This document shows positions 6,287 to 12,698 of a stretch of DNA of 15,691 bases, piece after piece (position 1 is the first letter of the stretch; each line of letters begins with the position of its first letter). This DNA comes from Actinobacteria bacterium UBA912 (GTDB taxonomy: Bacteria; Actinomycetota; Coriobacteriia; Anaerosomatales; UBA912), in NCBI GenBank assembly GCA_002293965.1, contig DBEG01000002.1, forward strand, positions 1-15,691. Direction: 5' to 3'. The position numbers and the translations under genes are program-made. The notes beneath the pieces were generated by a model. It was not told where the DNA came from. It searched no databases and saw nothing but the letters and a program-made list of their open reading frames with translations.

Positions 6287-6919
6287 TCAGCCGCGAAGCC
6301 GCCGTTTGGCTTCGTCCCAGGAAATGACTGCGGGGTCACCGCTGTCGAGCTCGTCGATTCTCTGGTCGAACACCTGCTGCTGCGCAGGGGTGAGACGCAC
6401 CCCTTCAGGCTTGGCGCGGAGGTTGTCCGGAGGCAGCACCCACCCCTCCCGCGGGAAATGGCAGGTGTAGCCGTGCGGGTAGCTCTCCAGGTAGTCCTGG
6501 TGCTCGGGCTCGGCCTCCCAGAAATCGCCTGCCGGCTCGACCTCGGTCACGACCTTGCCCGGCCACAGGCCGGAAGCGTCGACGTCGGCGATGGTGTCCA
6601 GCGCGACCTGTCTTTGCGCCTCGCTGGTGTAGTAGATCGCCGAGCGGTACGACGTGCCTCGGTCATTGCCTTGCCGATTGAGCGTGGTCGGGTCATGGAT
6701 CTGGAAGAAATACTCCAGGATGCGGCGATACGATATCTTGGCCGGGTCGAACAGGATCTCGATGGCCTCGGCGTGGGTGCCGTGGTTGCGGTACGTGGCG
6801 TTGGGGATGTCGCCTCCCGTGTAGCCCACCCGGGTAGCCGCAACCCCCGGGAGCCGGCGGAACAGGTCCTGCATTCCCCAGAAGCAACCGCCTGCCAGGA
6901 TCGCTCGCTCCTCGGCCAT
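6287..6919 (-). CDS. msrA: Peptide-methionine (S)-S-oxide reductase MsrA
   Basis: A 210-residue enzyme that reduces the S-epimer of methionine sulfoxide in proteins using thioredoxin. The catalytic GGCFWG motif is at residues 10-15 with Cys12. GVAATRVGYTGG, YRNHGTHAEA and the YLE..PHGYTCHF segment are all typical. A C-terminal extension of about 40 residues (QQVFDQRIDELDSGDP...) follows the core. The ATG at 6919 overlaps the msrB stop by one base (TAATG), so the two are translated together. The downstream 6175-6286 stretch holds no gene and then an attC-like site. Confidence 0.96.
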   Translation of the reverse strand: MAEERAILAGGCFWGMQDLFRRLPGVAATRVGYTGGDIPNATYRNHGTHAEAIEILFDPAKISYRRILEYFFQIHDPTTLNRQGNDRGTSYRSAIYYTSEAQRQVALDTIADVDASGLWPGKVVTEVEPAGDFWEAEPEHQDYLESYPHGYTCHFPREGWVLPPDNLRAKPEGVRLTPAQQQVFDQRIDELDSGDPAVISWDEAKRRLRG

Positions 6920-7365
6920 TAGGCGTCCTCTACTTGGTCGAGGTATTCGCCGTAGCCTTGCGCCTCCATGTCGTCGCGATGGATGAAGCGCAGCGCTGCC
7001 GAGTTGATGCAGTAGCGCGATCCGCCGCGATCCTTCGGGCCGTCCGTGAACACGTGGCCGAGATGGCTGTCGCCATGGACCGAGCGGACCTCGATTCGCG
7101 CCATGCCGTGGCTGAGGTCCCGCGACTCGGTGACGTGCGCGGGCTCGATGGGCTTCGTGAAGCTGGGCCAGCCGCAGCCGGAGTCGAACTTGTCGGCGGA
7201 CGCGAAAAGCGGCTCCCCCGAGACGACATCCACGTAGATGCCGGGCTCGCGATTGCCGAGATACTCGCCCGTCCCGGGCCGCTCGGTGCCGCTTTGCTGG
7301 GTCACTCGGTACTGCTCCGGCGTGAGCGCGGCGATGGCGGCTTCGGATTTCCGGTATGGCTTCAT
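6919..7365 (-). CDS. msrB: Peptide-methionine (R)-S-oxide reductase MsrB
   Basis: A 148-residue SelR-domain enzyme that repairs the R-epimer of methionine sulfoxide. The catalytic cysteine is C119 in RYCINSAALRF, and a likely resolving cysteine is C64 in DSGCGWPSF. Both zinc-binding CxxC pairs found in many MsrB proteins are replaced (VVSGEPLF and VRSVHGDSHLGHVF), so this is the zinc-free form. GGAGGAA lies 5 nt before the ATG. It is first in the msrBA pair and follows the DUF1877 gene by 52 bases with no terminator seen, so it may share that transcript. Together with MsrA it covers both epimers. Confidence 0.96.
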   Translation of the reverse strand: MKPYRKSEAAIAALTPEQYRVTQQSGTERPGTGEYLGNREPGIYVDVVSGEPLFASADKFDSGCGWPSFTKPIEPAHVTESRDLSHGMARIEVRSVHGDSHLGHVFTDGPKDRGGSRYCINSAALRFIHRDDMEAQGYGEYLDQVEDA

Positions 7366-7417
7366 GCGATTCCTCCGTGCGGTTACTCCGCCGGTCGAGT
7401 GGCAGGGAAAGTGGCAA

Positions 7418-8005
7418 TCACCAAACCCACAAGACGAACGAACGATCGCGTTCGACTACCGCGGACAGGAAGTCCCTCAGTTCGTCGACTACTATGGCAA
7501 GGTCCTCGCGCCACAACTGGGCTTCCTCATCATCGATATCGGCCCAGACCGATGGATATGGGTTAGCCCGCTTCAGCAGATCGTGGTCCCACTTACGACT
7601 AAACCAACGCTCATCGATCCCCTGGATGACCCCGAGCACATCCCTTGCTTCATCTGTGTTGAACAATCGTGCTGGGCCATGGCCTAGATCCAAGTCGCCG
7701 ACCTCGCTTCCCCCGTGCCAGATGAACCCGGCGGGCGACCCACCTCCGGCGTCTGCTCCGTCGCCCGTCAGGAGGGTGTGGAGCACATCCCAGTTCTTGT
7801 CGAGATCGACCTGGCTCCTCGATTCCAGCGGTCCCCACTCAACGGAATAGGAAGGCATAGGTGCGGGTTTTCTGCCGAACAGGCGACCGATGAGACCAGG
7901 CTGCTCAGGCTCTATGCCGAGAAGACCCTGTATCTCCTCCGGGCATTCCCTGAGCACGGAGACTTCACTCGACGTCACTTCCACGACCATCGCTTCCATT
8001 CCCAT
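7418..8005 (-). CDS. DUF1877 family protein (YfbM-like)
   Basis: A 195-residue cytoplasmic protein. The block VDLDKNWDVLHTLLTGD (66-82), the GGSEVGDLDLGHGPARLF stretch and a C-terminal YF..L..FL helix match my recollection of DUF1877/YfbM, whose function is unknown. An insertion between residues 35 and 60 is Pro-rich. The ATG at 8005 has an AGGACAGG stretch upstream, and an ATG two codons later is equally possible. It begins 28 bases after the stop of the membrane-protein gene, so the two form an operon. No catalytic residues can be proposed. Confidence 0.75.
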   Translation of the reverse strand: MGMEAMVVEVTSSEVSVLRECPEEIQGLLGIEPEQPGLIGRLFGRKPAPMPSYSVEWGPLESRSQVDLDKNWDVLHTLLTGDGADAGGGSPAGFIWHGGSEVGDLDLGHGPARLFNTDEARDVLGVIQGIDERWFSRKWDHDLLKRANPYPSVWADIDDEEAQLWREDLAIVVDELRDFLSAVVERDRSFVLWVW

Positions 8006-8033
8006 TACAGTGCCTGTCCTCTCGGTAGGTGCA

Positions 8034-8579
8034 TCAAATGTCAGAACTACCCGCCTCGCGGCTTTTCGGCCCGGACCAAAGGCGGACCGCTATCGACTTG
8101 GCCTTGACCACCAGAAGAACCCCGATCACAATGCTGACCGCCGGCATCACGATGTTCACATACGCGCCGAATATGTCTGCGGGAGGCACGCTATAGCCCT
8201 CCCAGGCATCGAGCACAACGGAAGTCTGGAGCGCCCCCTGTGCCAGGGAGACGAAGAACCCCGGGATCGCGTTCGCCACGAGCCAGGTTCCGATCAGGGT
8301 CAGCCCGATGCGCAGGCCTTCCGCGGGTGCGATAGCAACCGAGATCTCCGAATCGTCGAAGAGGCGTCTAGCCAGCGAGTGGCGACCGAGAATAAGCGTC
8401 AGGCCCAGTGCGAACGCCGTCACAGCGGGCAGTATCTGGAAGACGTATACCCCTGTCTGCAGCTCGCCCAGGTCGGACGCCAACGTAGCATACGAGATCG
8501 GAATGCTCGTGAGAGCGATCGCCTGCCACATCATCATGACCCCAGCAAACACGAGTGCAACAACACCTATTCCCCTCAT
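8034..8579 (-). CDS. Four-helix membrane protein of unknown function
   Basis: A 181-residue protein with about four predicted membrane helices near residues 3-25, 45-65, 88-113 and 137-160, and a charged C-terminal tail (KSREAGSSDI). No enzymatic motif is visible and I do not recognise the family. The ATG at 8579 is preceded by GAGGAGGCCAT, a strong ribosome binding site. The gene lies immediately upstream of the DUF1877 gene (28-base gap), so the products may function together. Upstream 8580-8675 is intergenic with a possible core GTTGAAC (minus strand). Confidence 0.75.
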   Translation of the reverse strand: MRGIGVVALVFAGVMMMWQAIALTSIPISYATLASDLGELQTGVYVFQILPAVTAFALGLTLILGRHSLARRLFDDSEISVAIAPAEGLRIGLTLIGTWLVANAIPGFFVSLAQGALQTSVVLDAWEGYSVPPADIFGAYVNIVMPAVSIVIGVLLVVKAKSIAVRLWSGPKSREAGSSDI

Positions 8580-8675
8580 ATGGCCTCCTCGCGTATGTGA
8601 CCTGACAGTTCCTATCCGTTCAACCGAAGCACCGACAGCTATGCGAAACGCGCTGCGATTCGCGCCTTAGCCAAC

Positions 8676-9119
8676 CTAAGGGGCAATGCCGTCTGCCATA
8701 GAATCGTCCCAGCCATGTCCGACTTTCGACCAGCCGAATTGCGTCGGCACTTCTGTGGGGAAGCCCGACCGACAGACACCGCGCTTTGCCGAGAAGTCGA
8801 ATATCGCTTGGAAACTGTCATGGTAGTAGAGGCCAGCGCGCTGGCGAGCTGGGTTCCACACGACGAATGCTTCCTCGCCCGGCTGCAGGGCACCGGAATC
8901 GGAACGATCATAGACGAGAAGTGCGTCGAAGATTTCCTGCTGTGACCCATCTGTCGCGTAGAAGTAGCCGGTGTCGCCGTCATCCTCGAAGACGACCGCG
9001 CATGTGTCAGACAGTTCCTTCGGGTACGGGCCAGGTCCATCGAATCGCAGTGCGTGTGCCGTCGGCACGTCCTCCGGCTCTGCCGGGCCGCCGCCAAAGA
9101 GTTTCCCCAAAAGACCCAT
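8676..9119 (-). CDS. Probable DUF2251 family protein
   Basis: A 147-residue protein. TGYFYATD (50-57), QEIFDALLVYD, AFVVWNPARQRAGLYYHDSFQAIFDF resembles the DUF2251 pattern, a small beta-rich family of unknown function; this is recalled, not searched. A Gly/Pro-rich N-terminus (MGLLGKLFGGGPAEPED) resembles that of other small stress or immunity-type proteins. GGAGGAG sits just before the ATG at 9119. The leader between 9120 and 9143 runs into a minus-strand GTTGGGT that matches the cassette-start consensus. Just after the stop codon is a CCTTAG/CTAAGG hairpin lacking a T-tract. Confidence 0.7.
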   Translation of the reverse strand: MGLLGKLFGGGPAEPEDVPTAHALRFDGPGPYPKELSDTCAVVFEDDGDTGYFYATDGSQQEIFDALLVYDRSDSGALQPGEEAFVVWNPARQRAGLYYHDSFQAIFDFSAKRGVCRSGFPTEVPTQFGWSKVGHGWDDSMADGIAP

Positions 9120-9130
9120 AGCTCCTCCAT

Positions 9131-9176
9131 CTGTCTACCCAACACCAATAATACTCACCACCGCATGATACTCCAG
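9131..9176 (-). repeat. Partial copy C of the attC-like element
   Basis: On the minus strand TGGAGTATCATGC (9175-9163) is identical to 4318-4306. It is followed, at nearly the same spacing, by GTTGGGT (9143-9137), which fits the GTTRRRY core and opens the leader of the DUF2251 gene. No matching 3' core was found at the other end of this module, so only the 5' boundary is supported. Confidence 0.4.
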
Positions 9177-9216
9177 CCATCACCACTCGGCAGCAGGCTT
9201 TTCCGCCGAACCGCCG

Positions 9217-10020
9217 CTATCCCTTCCGAAGGATCGCCATCCCGCGGGCTGCATGGACGGGGAGCTCGAGCGCGAACTCTTCCCCGCGCGCTGCCATGAA
9301 CTCCTCGACTGCCTTCTTGGGACCGGTCGAGAAGAAGTCGTACTCGTGCACGCAGATGCACCCGCCGGACTGCATCACACCGCCGAGGTACTCGAGCGCA
9401 TCGCGAATCGGCTGGTACAGGTCGAAATCGATGAACGCGAAGCTGACCGAAGCGGGCAACGCCACCTTGGAGCTCGTACTCGCGTCGAAGAAGCCCTCGA
9501 CGATGTGGGTCCGCCCCTTCGGGAAGCCGCACTCGCGAAGCTTCTCCTCGACGAGGCGCCTCGGCACGCTCATCGTCCCGGCGTACGCCTCCATGCTTCC
9601 CAAGCCGAAGATGTCGTCGATCAGTTCGTCCTCGGCGGTTGGGGCGGGCAGGCCCTGGAACGAGTCGAAGAGCCAGAGGTCCCGCTGCGATTCCATGATC
9701 TCCGATGCGATCAGCCGAGAAGTGGCACCTTGAGCGACGCCCATCTCAAGCACGGCGCCGTCGAGTTCAGAGGTCGCGCGTAGCAGGTCGACGAAGTAGG
9801 TCGCCTGGGTCACCGTCACGCCTTCGAGGGCGGCGAGGTGCGCAAGCCGATCATCTGTCAGCGGCGGGAGCTCCGGCAGCACGAACTCGGCCATCAGCTC
9901 GTAGACGGAGGCGACTGCCTCGGCACACCGCGGATTGCCCTTCGGGACGACGTCGCACTCGCCCGACCGTGACAGCGTCAGGCCCCGGGAGGACAGCAGG
10001 CGCTTGGCGATATCCTTCAT
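9217..10020 (-). CDS. TylF/macrocin-type O-methyltransferase-like protein
   Basis: A 267-residue SAM-dependent methyltransferase fold. LEMGVAQGATSRL (91-103) is the SAM-binding glycine loop, DLWLFDSFQGLPAP the second acidic strand and FAFIDFDLYQPIRDAL the metal/SAM strand. TylF and NovP relatives methylate sugar hydroxyls in natural products and use a VDDY-type metal pair after this. Here the equivalent reads CVHEYDF, so one or both metal ligands differ. No sugar or polyketide genes surround it. Its ATG (10020) overlaps the vapC stop as ATGA, so it is the third gene of a toxin-antitoxin operon. Substrate unknown; a GTG at 10035 is an alternative start. Confidence 0.8.
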   Translation of the reverse strand: MKDIAKRLLSSRGLTLSRSGECDVVPKGNPRCAEAVASVYELMAEFVLPELPPLTDDRLAHLAALEGVTVTQATYFVDLLRATSELDGAVLEMGVAQGATSRLIASEIMESQRDLWLFDSFQGLPAPTAEDELIDDIFGLGSMEAYAGTMSVPRRLVEEKLRECGFPKGRTHIVEGFFDASTSSKVALPASVSFAFIDFDLYQPIRDALEYLGGVMQSGGCICVHEYDFFSTGPKKAVEEFMAARGEEFALELPVHAARGMAILRKG

Positions 10021-10430
10021 TCGGCATCGCTCCACAGCTCGGTGTCCAGCCCCGGAACCCGCTCAAACTCGCGCAAGTTGGCGGTGACCATGGTGAGGCC
10101 GTGCGCGATACAGGTGGCGGCGAGCCACAAGTCATGCGGCCCGATGAGCGTACCTGCCGAAGAGAGATCCGCCCACACACGAGAGTGCGCCCGTGCCGTG
10201 GCGAGATCCACATCGAGGATCGGGAACCGCTCCAAGACGCCTTCCACGAATGCCGAGCGTCGTATCCGCTGCTCTGGACGGGTGGCCCGGTGAACGCCGT
10301 GGAGCAACTCGCTCGCGGTGACCACCGAGAGGAAGCACTCTTCATCCTGACGATTCGCGACGTGTGGGCCCAGGTCGAGACGACCGCGCTCGGCTTCGAT
10401 CAGGATACTCGTGTCGATCAAGACCGCCAC
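10017..10430 (-). CDS. vapC: PIN-domain ribonuclease toxin (VapC/FitB type)
   Basis: A 137-residue PIN domain. LIDTSILIEAERG contains D6, TASELLHG contains E41, and the IGPHDLWLAATCIAHGLTMVTANLREF block contains D100 and N118, the full acidic set of the family. 'IGPHD' is typical of FitB-like VapC proteins. It starts with GTG at 10430, overlapping the antitoxin gene by 13 nt, and its own stop overlaps the methyltransferase start by 4 nt. It is expected to cleave RNA unless held by the Phd-type antitoxin encoded upstream. It shares little sequence with the plus-strand VapC at 4729-5118. Confidence 0.9.
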   Translation of the reverse strand: MAVLIDTSILIEAERGRLDLGPHVANRQDEECFLSVVTASELLHGVHRATRPEQRIRRSAFVEGVLERFPILDVDLATARAHSRVWADLSSAGTLIGPHDLWLAATCIAHGLTMVTANLREFERVPGLDTELWSDAE

Positions 10431-10693
10431 GGGTCAGCGACCTCCTCGCGCTCTAGCTCCTCGCGCGCGGCATTGAGGTCCGCTGCGAAGTCATCCGCCT
10501 CGGCACCGAGCCTGGGGACGGAGGCGAGCAGGCCCGGCAACTCGCCAAGGCGCTTGCCTGTGGGAACAGGCCGCAACTCGGCGACCGGTCGACTGCCGCG
10601 GACAAGCACGAATGACTCCCGGCGATAAGCCACCCGATTGACGTAATCGGCGAAGTTACGGACCACTTCGGTCACTGTGAGGTTCTCGGCCAT
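10418..10693 (-). CDS. vapB: Phd/YefM-fold antitoxin for VapC
   Basis: A 91-residue protein. MAENLTVTEVVRNFADYVNRV is the DNA-binding start of Phd/YefM-like antitoxins, followed by ESFVLVRGSRPVAELRPV. An acidic, flexible C-terminus (DFAADLNAAREELEREEVADPW) is expected to block the toxin. The ATG at 10693 is chosen because GGAGAT lies 9 nt upstream; two upstream in-frame ATGs are inside the operator or abut the RBS. A perfect 17-bp palindrome sits 14 bases upstream. Operon order antitoxin-toxin-methyltransferase, all overlapping. Confidence 0.87.
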   Translation of the reverse strand: MAENLTVTEVVRNFADYVNRVAYRRESFVLVRGSRPVAELRPVPTGKRLGELPGLLASVPRLGAEADDFAADLNAAREELEREEVADPWRS

Positions 10694-10706
10694 CAATATC
10701 ATCTCC

Positions 10707-10723
10707 AATCTGATAATCAGATT
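10707..10723 (-). promoter_or_regulatory. Perfect 17-bp palindromic operator upstream of vapB
   Basis: AATCTGATAATCAGATT has two exact 8-base arms around a central A. It lies directly upstream of the antitoxin ribosome binding site, where an autorepressor would block transcription. A TTGCTC/TAATCT pair with a 17-base spacer on the minus strand could be the promoter, with the -10 overlapping the palindrome, but its match to consensus is weak. Confidence 0.65.
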
Positions 10724-10779
10724 ACATGATAATGCGTGTCCGAGCAAGTTGGACCTTGCTTAGCCCGTGATTCAACCCA

Positions 10780-11073
10780 CTACGCTGGATCATCCGGAAT
10801 CTGCGCGTCGTGCCAGACGCCTACGACCCAGACCACGTCCCCTTGAAGCCTGTAAAAGAAACGATACCTGCCGACAAGGACCTCCCGAAAGCCAACCTCC
10901 GAAAACTCAGGAATCGCTCGGCCCGACTCAGGAAAGCGGATGAGACGCTTGAGCGCATCCGCCGAACGAGCGCGGAACGCGCGTGCTGCCGACGGTCGGT
11001 CCACATGAATGTGTTCCACTGCAGCCAGGAACTGGGATCGCGCCCTGGGCGTGAAATCGATCCTGCGGGTCAC
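10780..11073 (-). CDS. parE: ParE/RelE-family toxin
   Basis: A 97-residue RelE/ParE fold: RIDFTPRARSQFLAAVEHI first strand and helix, a middle helix FRARSADALKRLIRFPESGRAIPEF, and the closing sheet FREVLVGRYRFFYRLQGDVVWVVGVWHD. 'PESGR..PEF' and 'REV.VG.YR..YR' are the classical ParE signature. ParE proteins poison gyrase, and closely related proteins cut mRNA, so the target is not certain. It starts at GTG 11073 and overlaps the antitoxin stop by 4 nt (GTGA). A 6-bp hairpin (10743-10760) follows it but has no T-tract. Confidence 0.9.
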   Translation of the reverse strand: MTRRIDFTPRARSQFLAAVEHIHVDRPSAARAFRARSADALKRLIRFPESGRAIPEFSEVGFREVLVGRYRFFYRLQGDVVWVVGVWHDAQIPDDPA

Positions 11074-11345
11074 GGACGCTCCAGCAACGCGTCCGCCTCA
11101 GCCATGACGAGGTCGATGTCGTAGCCAACCCCGGCCTGTATCTCGACTTCACCCTGCACGAGAATGCGCAGGATCTCCAGTTGCCGCTGCGTGCGCTCGT
11201 AGGCACCAGCGCTCATGAGAACTGCCGAAGCGCGCCCGTGCTGGGTGATGAAGACGGGGGCCCCCGTGACCGACGCCTCCCGCACAATCGAAGACGCATC
11301 CTGTCGGAGCTCACTGATAGGAACGATGTTGGGCATTGCGCTCAT
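11070..11345 (-). CDS. Phd/YefM-type antitoxin paired with ParE
   Basis: A 91-residue antitoxin. NIVPISELRQDASSIVREA is the N-terminal DNA-binding block, followed by PVFITQHGRASAVLMSAGAYE, standard for Phd/YefM. The C-terminus is acidic and hydrophobic (IDLVMAEADALLE). AGGAGGT lies 7 nt before the ATG at 11345, which excludes the much longer frame that runs up to 11591. Two GGTACC palindromes 12 bp apart overlap its promoter/RBS region. Gene order and 4-nt overlap indicate a self-regulated addiction operon. Confidence 0.9.
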   Translation of the reverse strand: MSAMPNIVPISELRQDASSIVREASVTGAPVFITQHGRASAVLMSAGAYERTQRQLEILRILVQGEVEIQAGVGYDIDLVMAEADALLERP

Positions 11346-11349
11346 TTGC

Positions 11350-11367
11350 GGTACCTCCTTTGGTACC
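11350..11367 (-). promoter_or_regulatory. Paired GGTACC palindromes, likely Phd operator
   Basis: GGTACC occurs at 11350-11355 and 11362-11367, exactly 12 bp centre to centre. One lies on each side of the ribosome binding site of the antitoxin gene. E. coli YefM binds paired palindromes with a TGTACA core at the same 12-bp spacing, so this is probably the same binding geometry with a changed outer base. Confidence 0.6.
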
Positions 11368-11508
11368 ATAAATACTACCACAAGAGACTCCACAGCGTGT
11401 ACATCGAGCGAACCCGCTACGACTCCGTGTCGCCGACCCGCTCCAGTACGCAAGGGCGCTACGCGGCATGGTACCCCAGGGTGAGCTACCCCCGAGTCGC
11501 TCGCTGCC

Positions 11509-12075
11509 CTACTGCGCGGCTCTTGCCCTTGCCCAGCGCCACGCTGCGAGCCCCAAGCCCGCAAGCAGCAGCGCGAAGCTCCCGCCCACAAACCCCCACT
11601 TCGCCGTCGTCACGACTCCCGCCATCACGTCCACCACTGGCGTCGGGCTCGGGTACCGCATCATCACCGCCGAGGTGGCCATGTTCTCCAAGTAGTCCAG
11701 CAGCATTCCCGCGACCGGCGCGAGATTCGCGCGCTGCCACGGGCTGCCTGGCGAGAATGCCTTGCCGTACACCCAACTGATCGCCGTGCCGAGGAACAGC
11801 GTGTAGACGAGCGGCCAGATCAGGTCGAAGGTGAAGCGCGCCCTAACGTAGGCCTGGCGCCCGTCCTCGCCATACGCCGCCGCCATTCGGTAGAGGTCAT
11901 CGGCCGTGTAGAAGAGCGACAGATCGGGCGAGCCAGCAGCCCCGGCGTACACCTCTGCCTCTGCGGCTTGATCCGGCAACACCGACGCCGTGAACAGCAG
12001 GAAGATGACCAGGGCAAACAGGGCCACTCGGCCGGTCGAAAAACGCTGAAGTCGATCAGAGAGCTTCATCCACAT
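11509..12075 (-). CDS. Four-helix membrane protein of unknown function
   Basis: A 188-residue membrane protein with helices near residues 15-35, 82-103, 115-140 and 155-180. The first loop is a conspicuous conserved-looking block, GSPDLSLFYTADDLYRMAAA (~50-69), and LLDYLENMATS lies in the third helix. I recall uncharacterised homologues with the same loop but no assigned role. The ATG at 12075 has GGAGGT 6 nt upstream; an ATG two codons later is possible. It starts 28 bases after the yoeB stop, so it could be cotranscribed with that toxin operon. 11376-11508 downstream is intergenic and carries a third GGTACC (11470-11475). Confidence 0.78.
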   Translation of the reverse strand: MWMKLSDRLQRFSTGRVALFALVIFLLFTASVLPDQAAEAEVYAGAAGSPDLSLFYTADDLYRMAAAYGEDGRQAYVRARFTFDLIWPLVYTLFLGTAISWVYGKAFSPGSPWQRANLAPVAGMLLDYLENMATSAVMMRYPSPTPVVDVMAGVVTTAKWGFVGGSFALLLAGLGLAAWRWARARAAQ

Positions 12076-12103
12076 CGGTTGACCTCCACATGCCACCAAG
12101 AGC

Positions 12104-12367
12104 CTACTCGTAGTGAGACCACATCCTAAGCACCTTTACCACCCGCTCCTCCTCGATGACCTGGTAAACGAGCCGGTGCGTGATGTTGATGCGCCGCGAG
12201 TACGCCCCGGCAAGGTCGCCCACGAGCTTCTCGTAGGTAGGTGGATTCTGGTACGGATTCGCCGCGATCACGCCGAGTAACGCCTGGGCCTTGTCCTTGA
12301 GGCCCGCGGCGGCCAACTTGCGCGCGTCCTTCTGCGCGGCTTTCGTGTAGACGAGTCGCCAGCTCAC
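12104..12367 (-). CDS. yoeB: YoeB/Txe mRNA endonuclease toxin
   Basis: An 87-residue RelE-superfamily toxin that cuts mRNA on the ribosome. The residues known from E. coli YoeB are at matching places: E46 (PPTYEKL), R65 (THRLVY) and the C-terminal histidine H85 in RMWSHYE. 'ANPYQNPPTYEKL', 'SRRINITHRLVYQV' and the RMWSHYE end are near-diagnostic. Start is GTG 12367, overlapping the yefM stop by 4 nt (GTGA); a TTG one codon earlier is possible. The active-site set is complete, so it should be functional. Confidence 0.95.
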   Translation of the reverse strand: MSWRLVYTKAAQKDARKLAAAGLKDKAQALLGVIAANPYQNPPTYEKLVGDLAGAYSRRINITHRLVYQVIEEERVVKVLRMWSHYE

Positions 12368-12606
12368 CAATCGATCTCATCTTCGAGTTCGTCGGCCGAG
12401 GTGGCCATGCCCTCGATGACGGAGTCGCGCATGCCGGGGATCGAGACGAGGTAGAGCGTCTCCTGGACGGCGCGCCAATCATCCTCGCTGACGAGGACCG
12501 CGCTGCCGCGCTTGCCGGTGATCTTGATCGGCTCATGGGACTGCTGCACTTCATCAACGAGCCTGTAGAGCTGCTTGCGAGCCTCGGTGGCGGTGAGACT
12601 GGTCAT
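12364..12606 (-). CDS. yefM: YefM antitoxin
   Basis: An 80-residue YefM. MTSLTATEARKQLYRLVDEV is the DNA-binding N-terminus, followed by GSAVLVSEDDWRAVQETLYL and the typical SIPGMRDSVIEGM linker. The acidic tail (SADELEDEIDW) binds YoeB. The ATG at 12606 has GGGAGCG upstream. Two CGTACG palindromes upstream match YefM operators in spacing. It represses its own operon together with YoeB. Confidence 0.95.
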   Translation of the reverse strand: MTSLTATEARKQLYRLVDEVQQSHEPIKITGKRGSAVLVSEDDWRAVQETLYLVSIPGMRDSVIEGMATSADELEDEIDW

Positions 12607-12622
12607 GGTGGCGCTCCCTTCA

Positions 12623-12640
12623 CGTACGTCATATCGTACG
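12623..12640 (-). promoter_or_regulatory. Paired CGTACG palindromes, YefM operator
   Basis: CGTACG at 12623-12628 and 12635-12640 are 12 bp apart centre to centre, just upstream of the yefM RBS. This repeats the paired-palindrome layout of the E. coli yefM operator (TGTACA core) and that of the Phd operon at 11350-11367 in this window. Confidence 0.65.
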
Positions 12641-12653
12641 CCTAGAGGCCGCT

Positions 12654-12674
12654 CGCGTCAATCACACTGACGCG
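12654..12674. terminator. Hairpin between gyrI-like and yefM genes
   Basis: CGCGTCA (12654-12660) and TGACGCG (12668-12674) form a 7-bp stem with a 7-base loop, located 25 bases after the GyrI-like gene. It lacks a T-run on either strand, so it may be a weak or Rho-assisted terminator rather than an intrinsic one. Confidence 0.35.
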
Positions 12675-12698
12675 TGGGTGGGAACTCGAAGTCAGCCA

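Noticed and set aside
6077..6922. Plus-strand open frame of about 281 codons
   Set aside because: It is antisense to msrA and crosses the attC-like spacer; the msrA motifs on the minus strand are unambiguous.
8660..8685. CCTTAG/CTAAGG hairpin after the DUF2251 gene as an attC site
   Set aside because: No RYYYAAC core is found and it does not match the 5' end of the module at 9131-9143; it is a simple short palindrome.
9705..10628. Long plus-strand open frame of about 307 codons
   Set aside because: It lies opposite the overlapping antitoxin-VapC-TylF genes, whose motifs are clear. Its product is Arg/Ser/Pro-rich low-complexity sequence typical of antisense frames in GC-rich DNA.
10743..10760. 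AGCAAG/CTTGCT hairpin after parE as an intrinsic terminator
   Set aside because: The stem is only 6 bp and has no T-tract on either strand; it can only be called a weak hairpin.
11346..11591. Long N-terminal extension of the Phd antitoxin frame
   Set aside because: The antitoxin begins naturally at 11345 with AGGAGGT upstream. The extension has no family resemblance and covers the paired operator palindromes.
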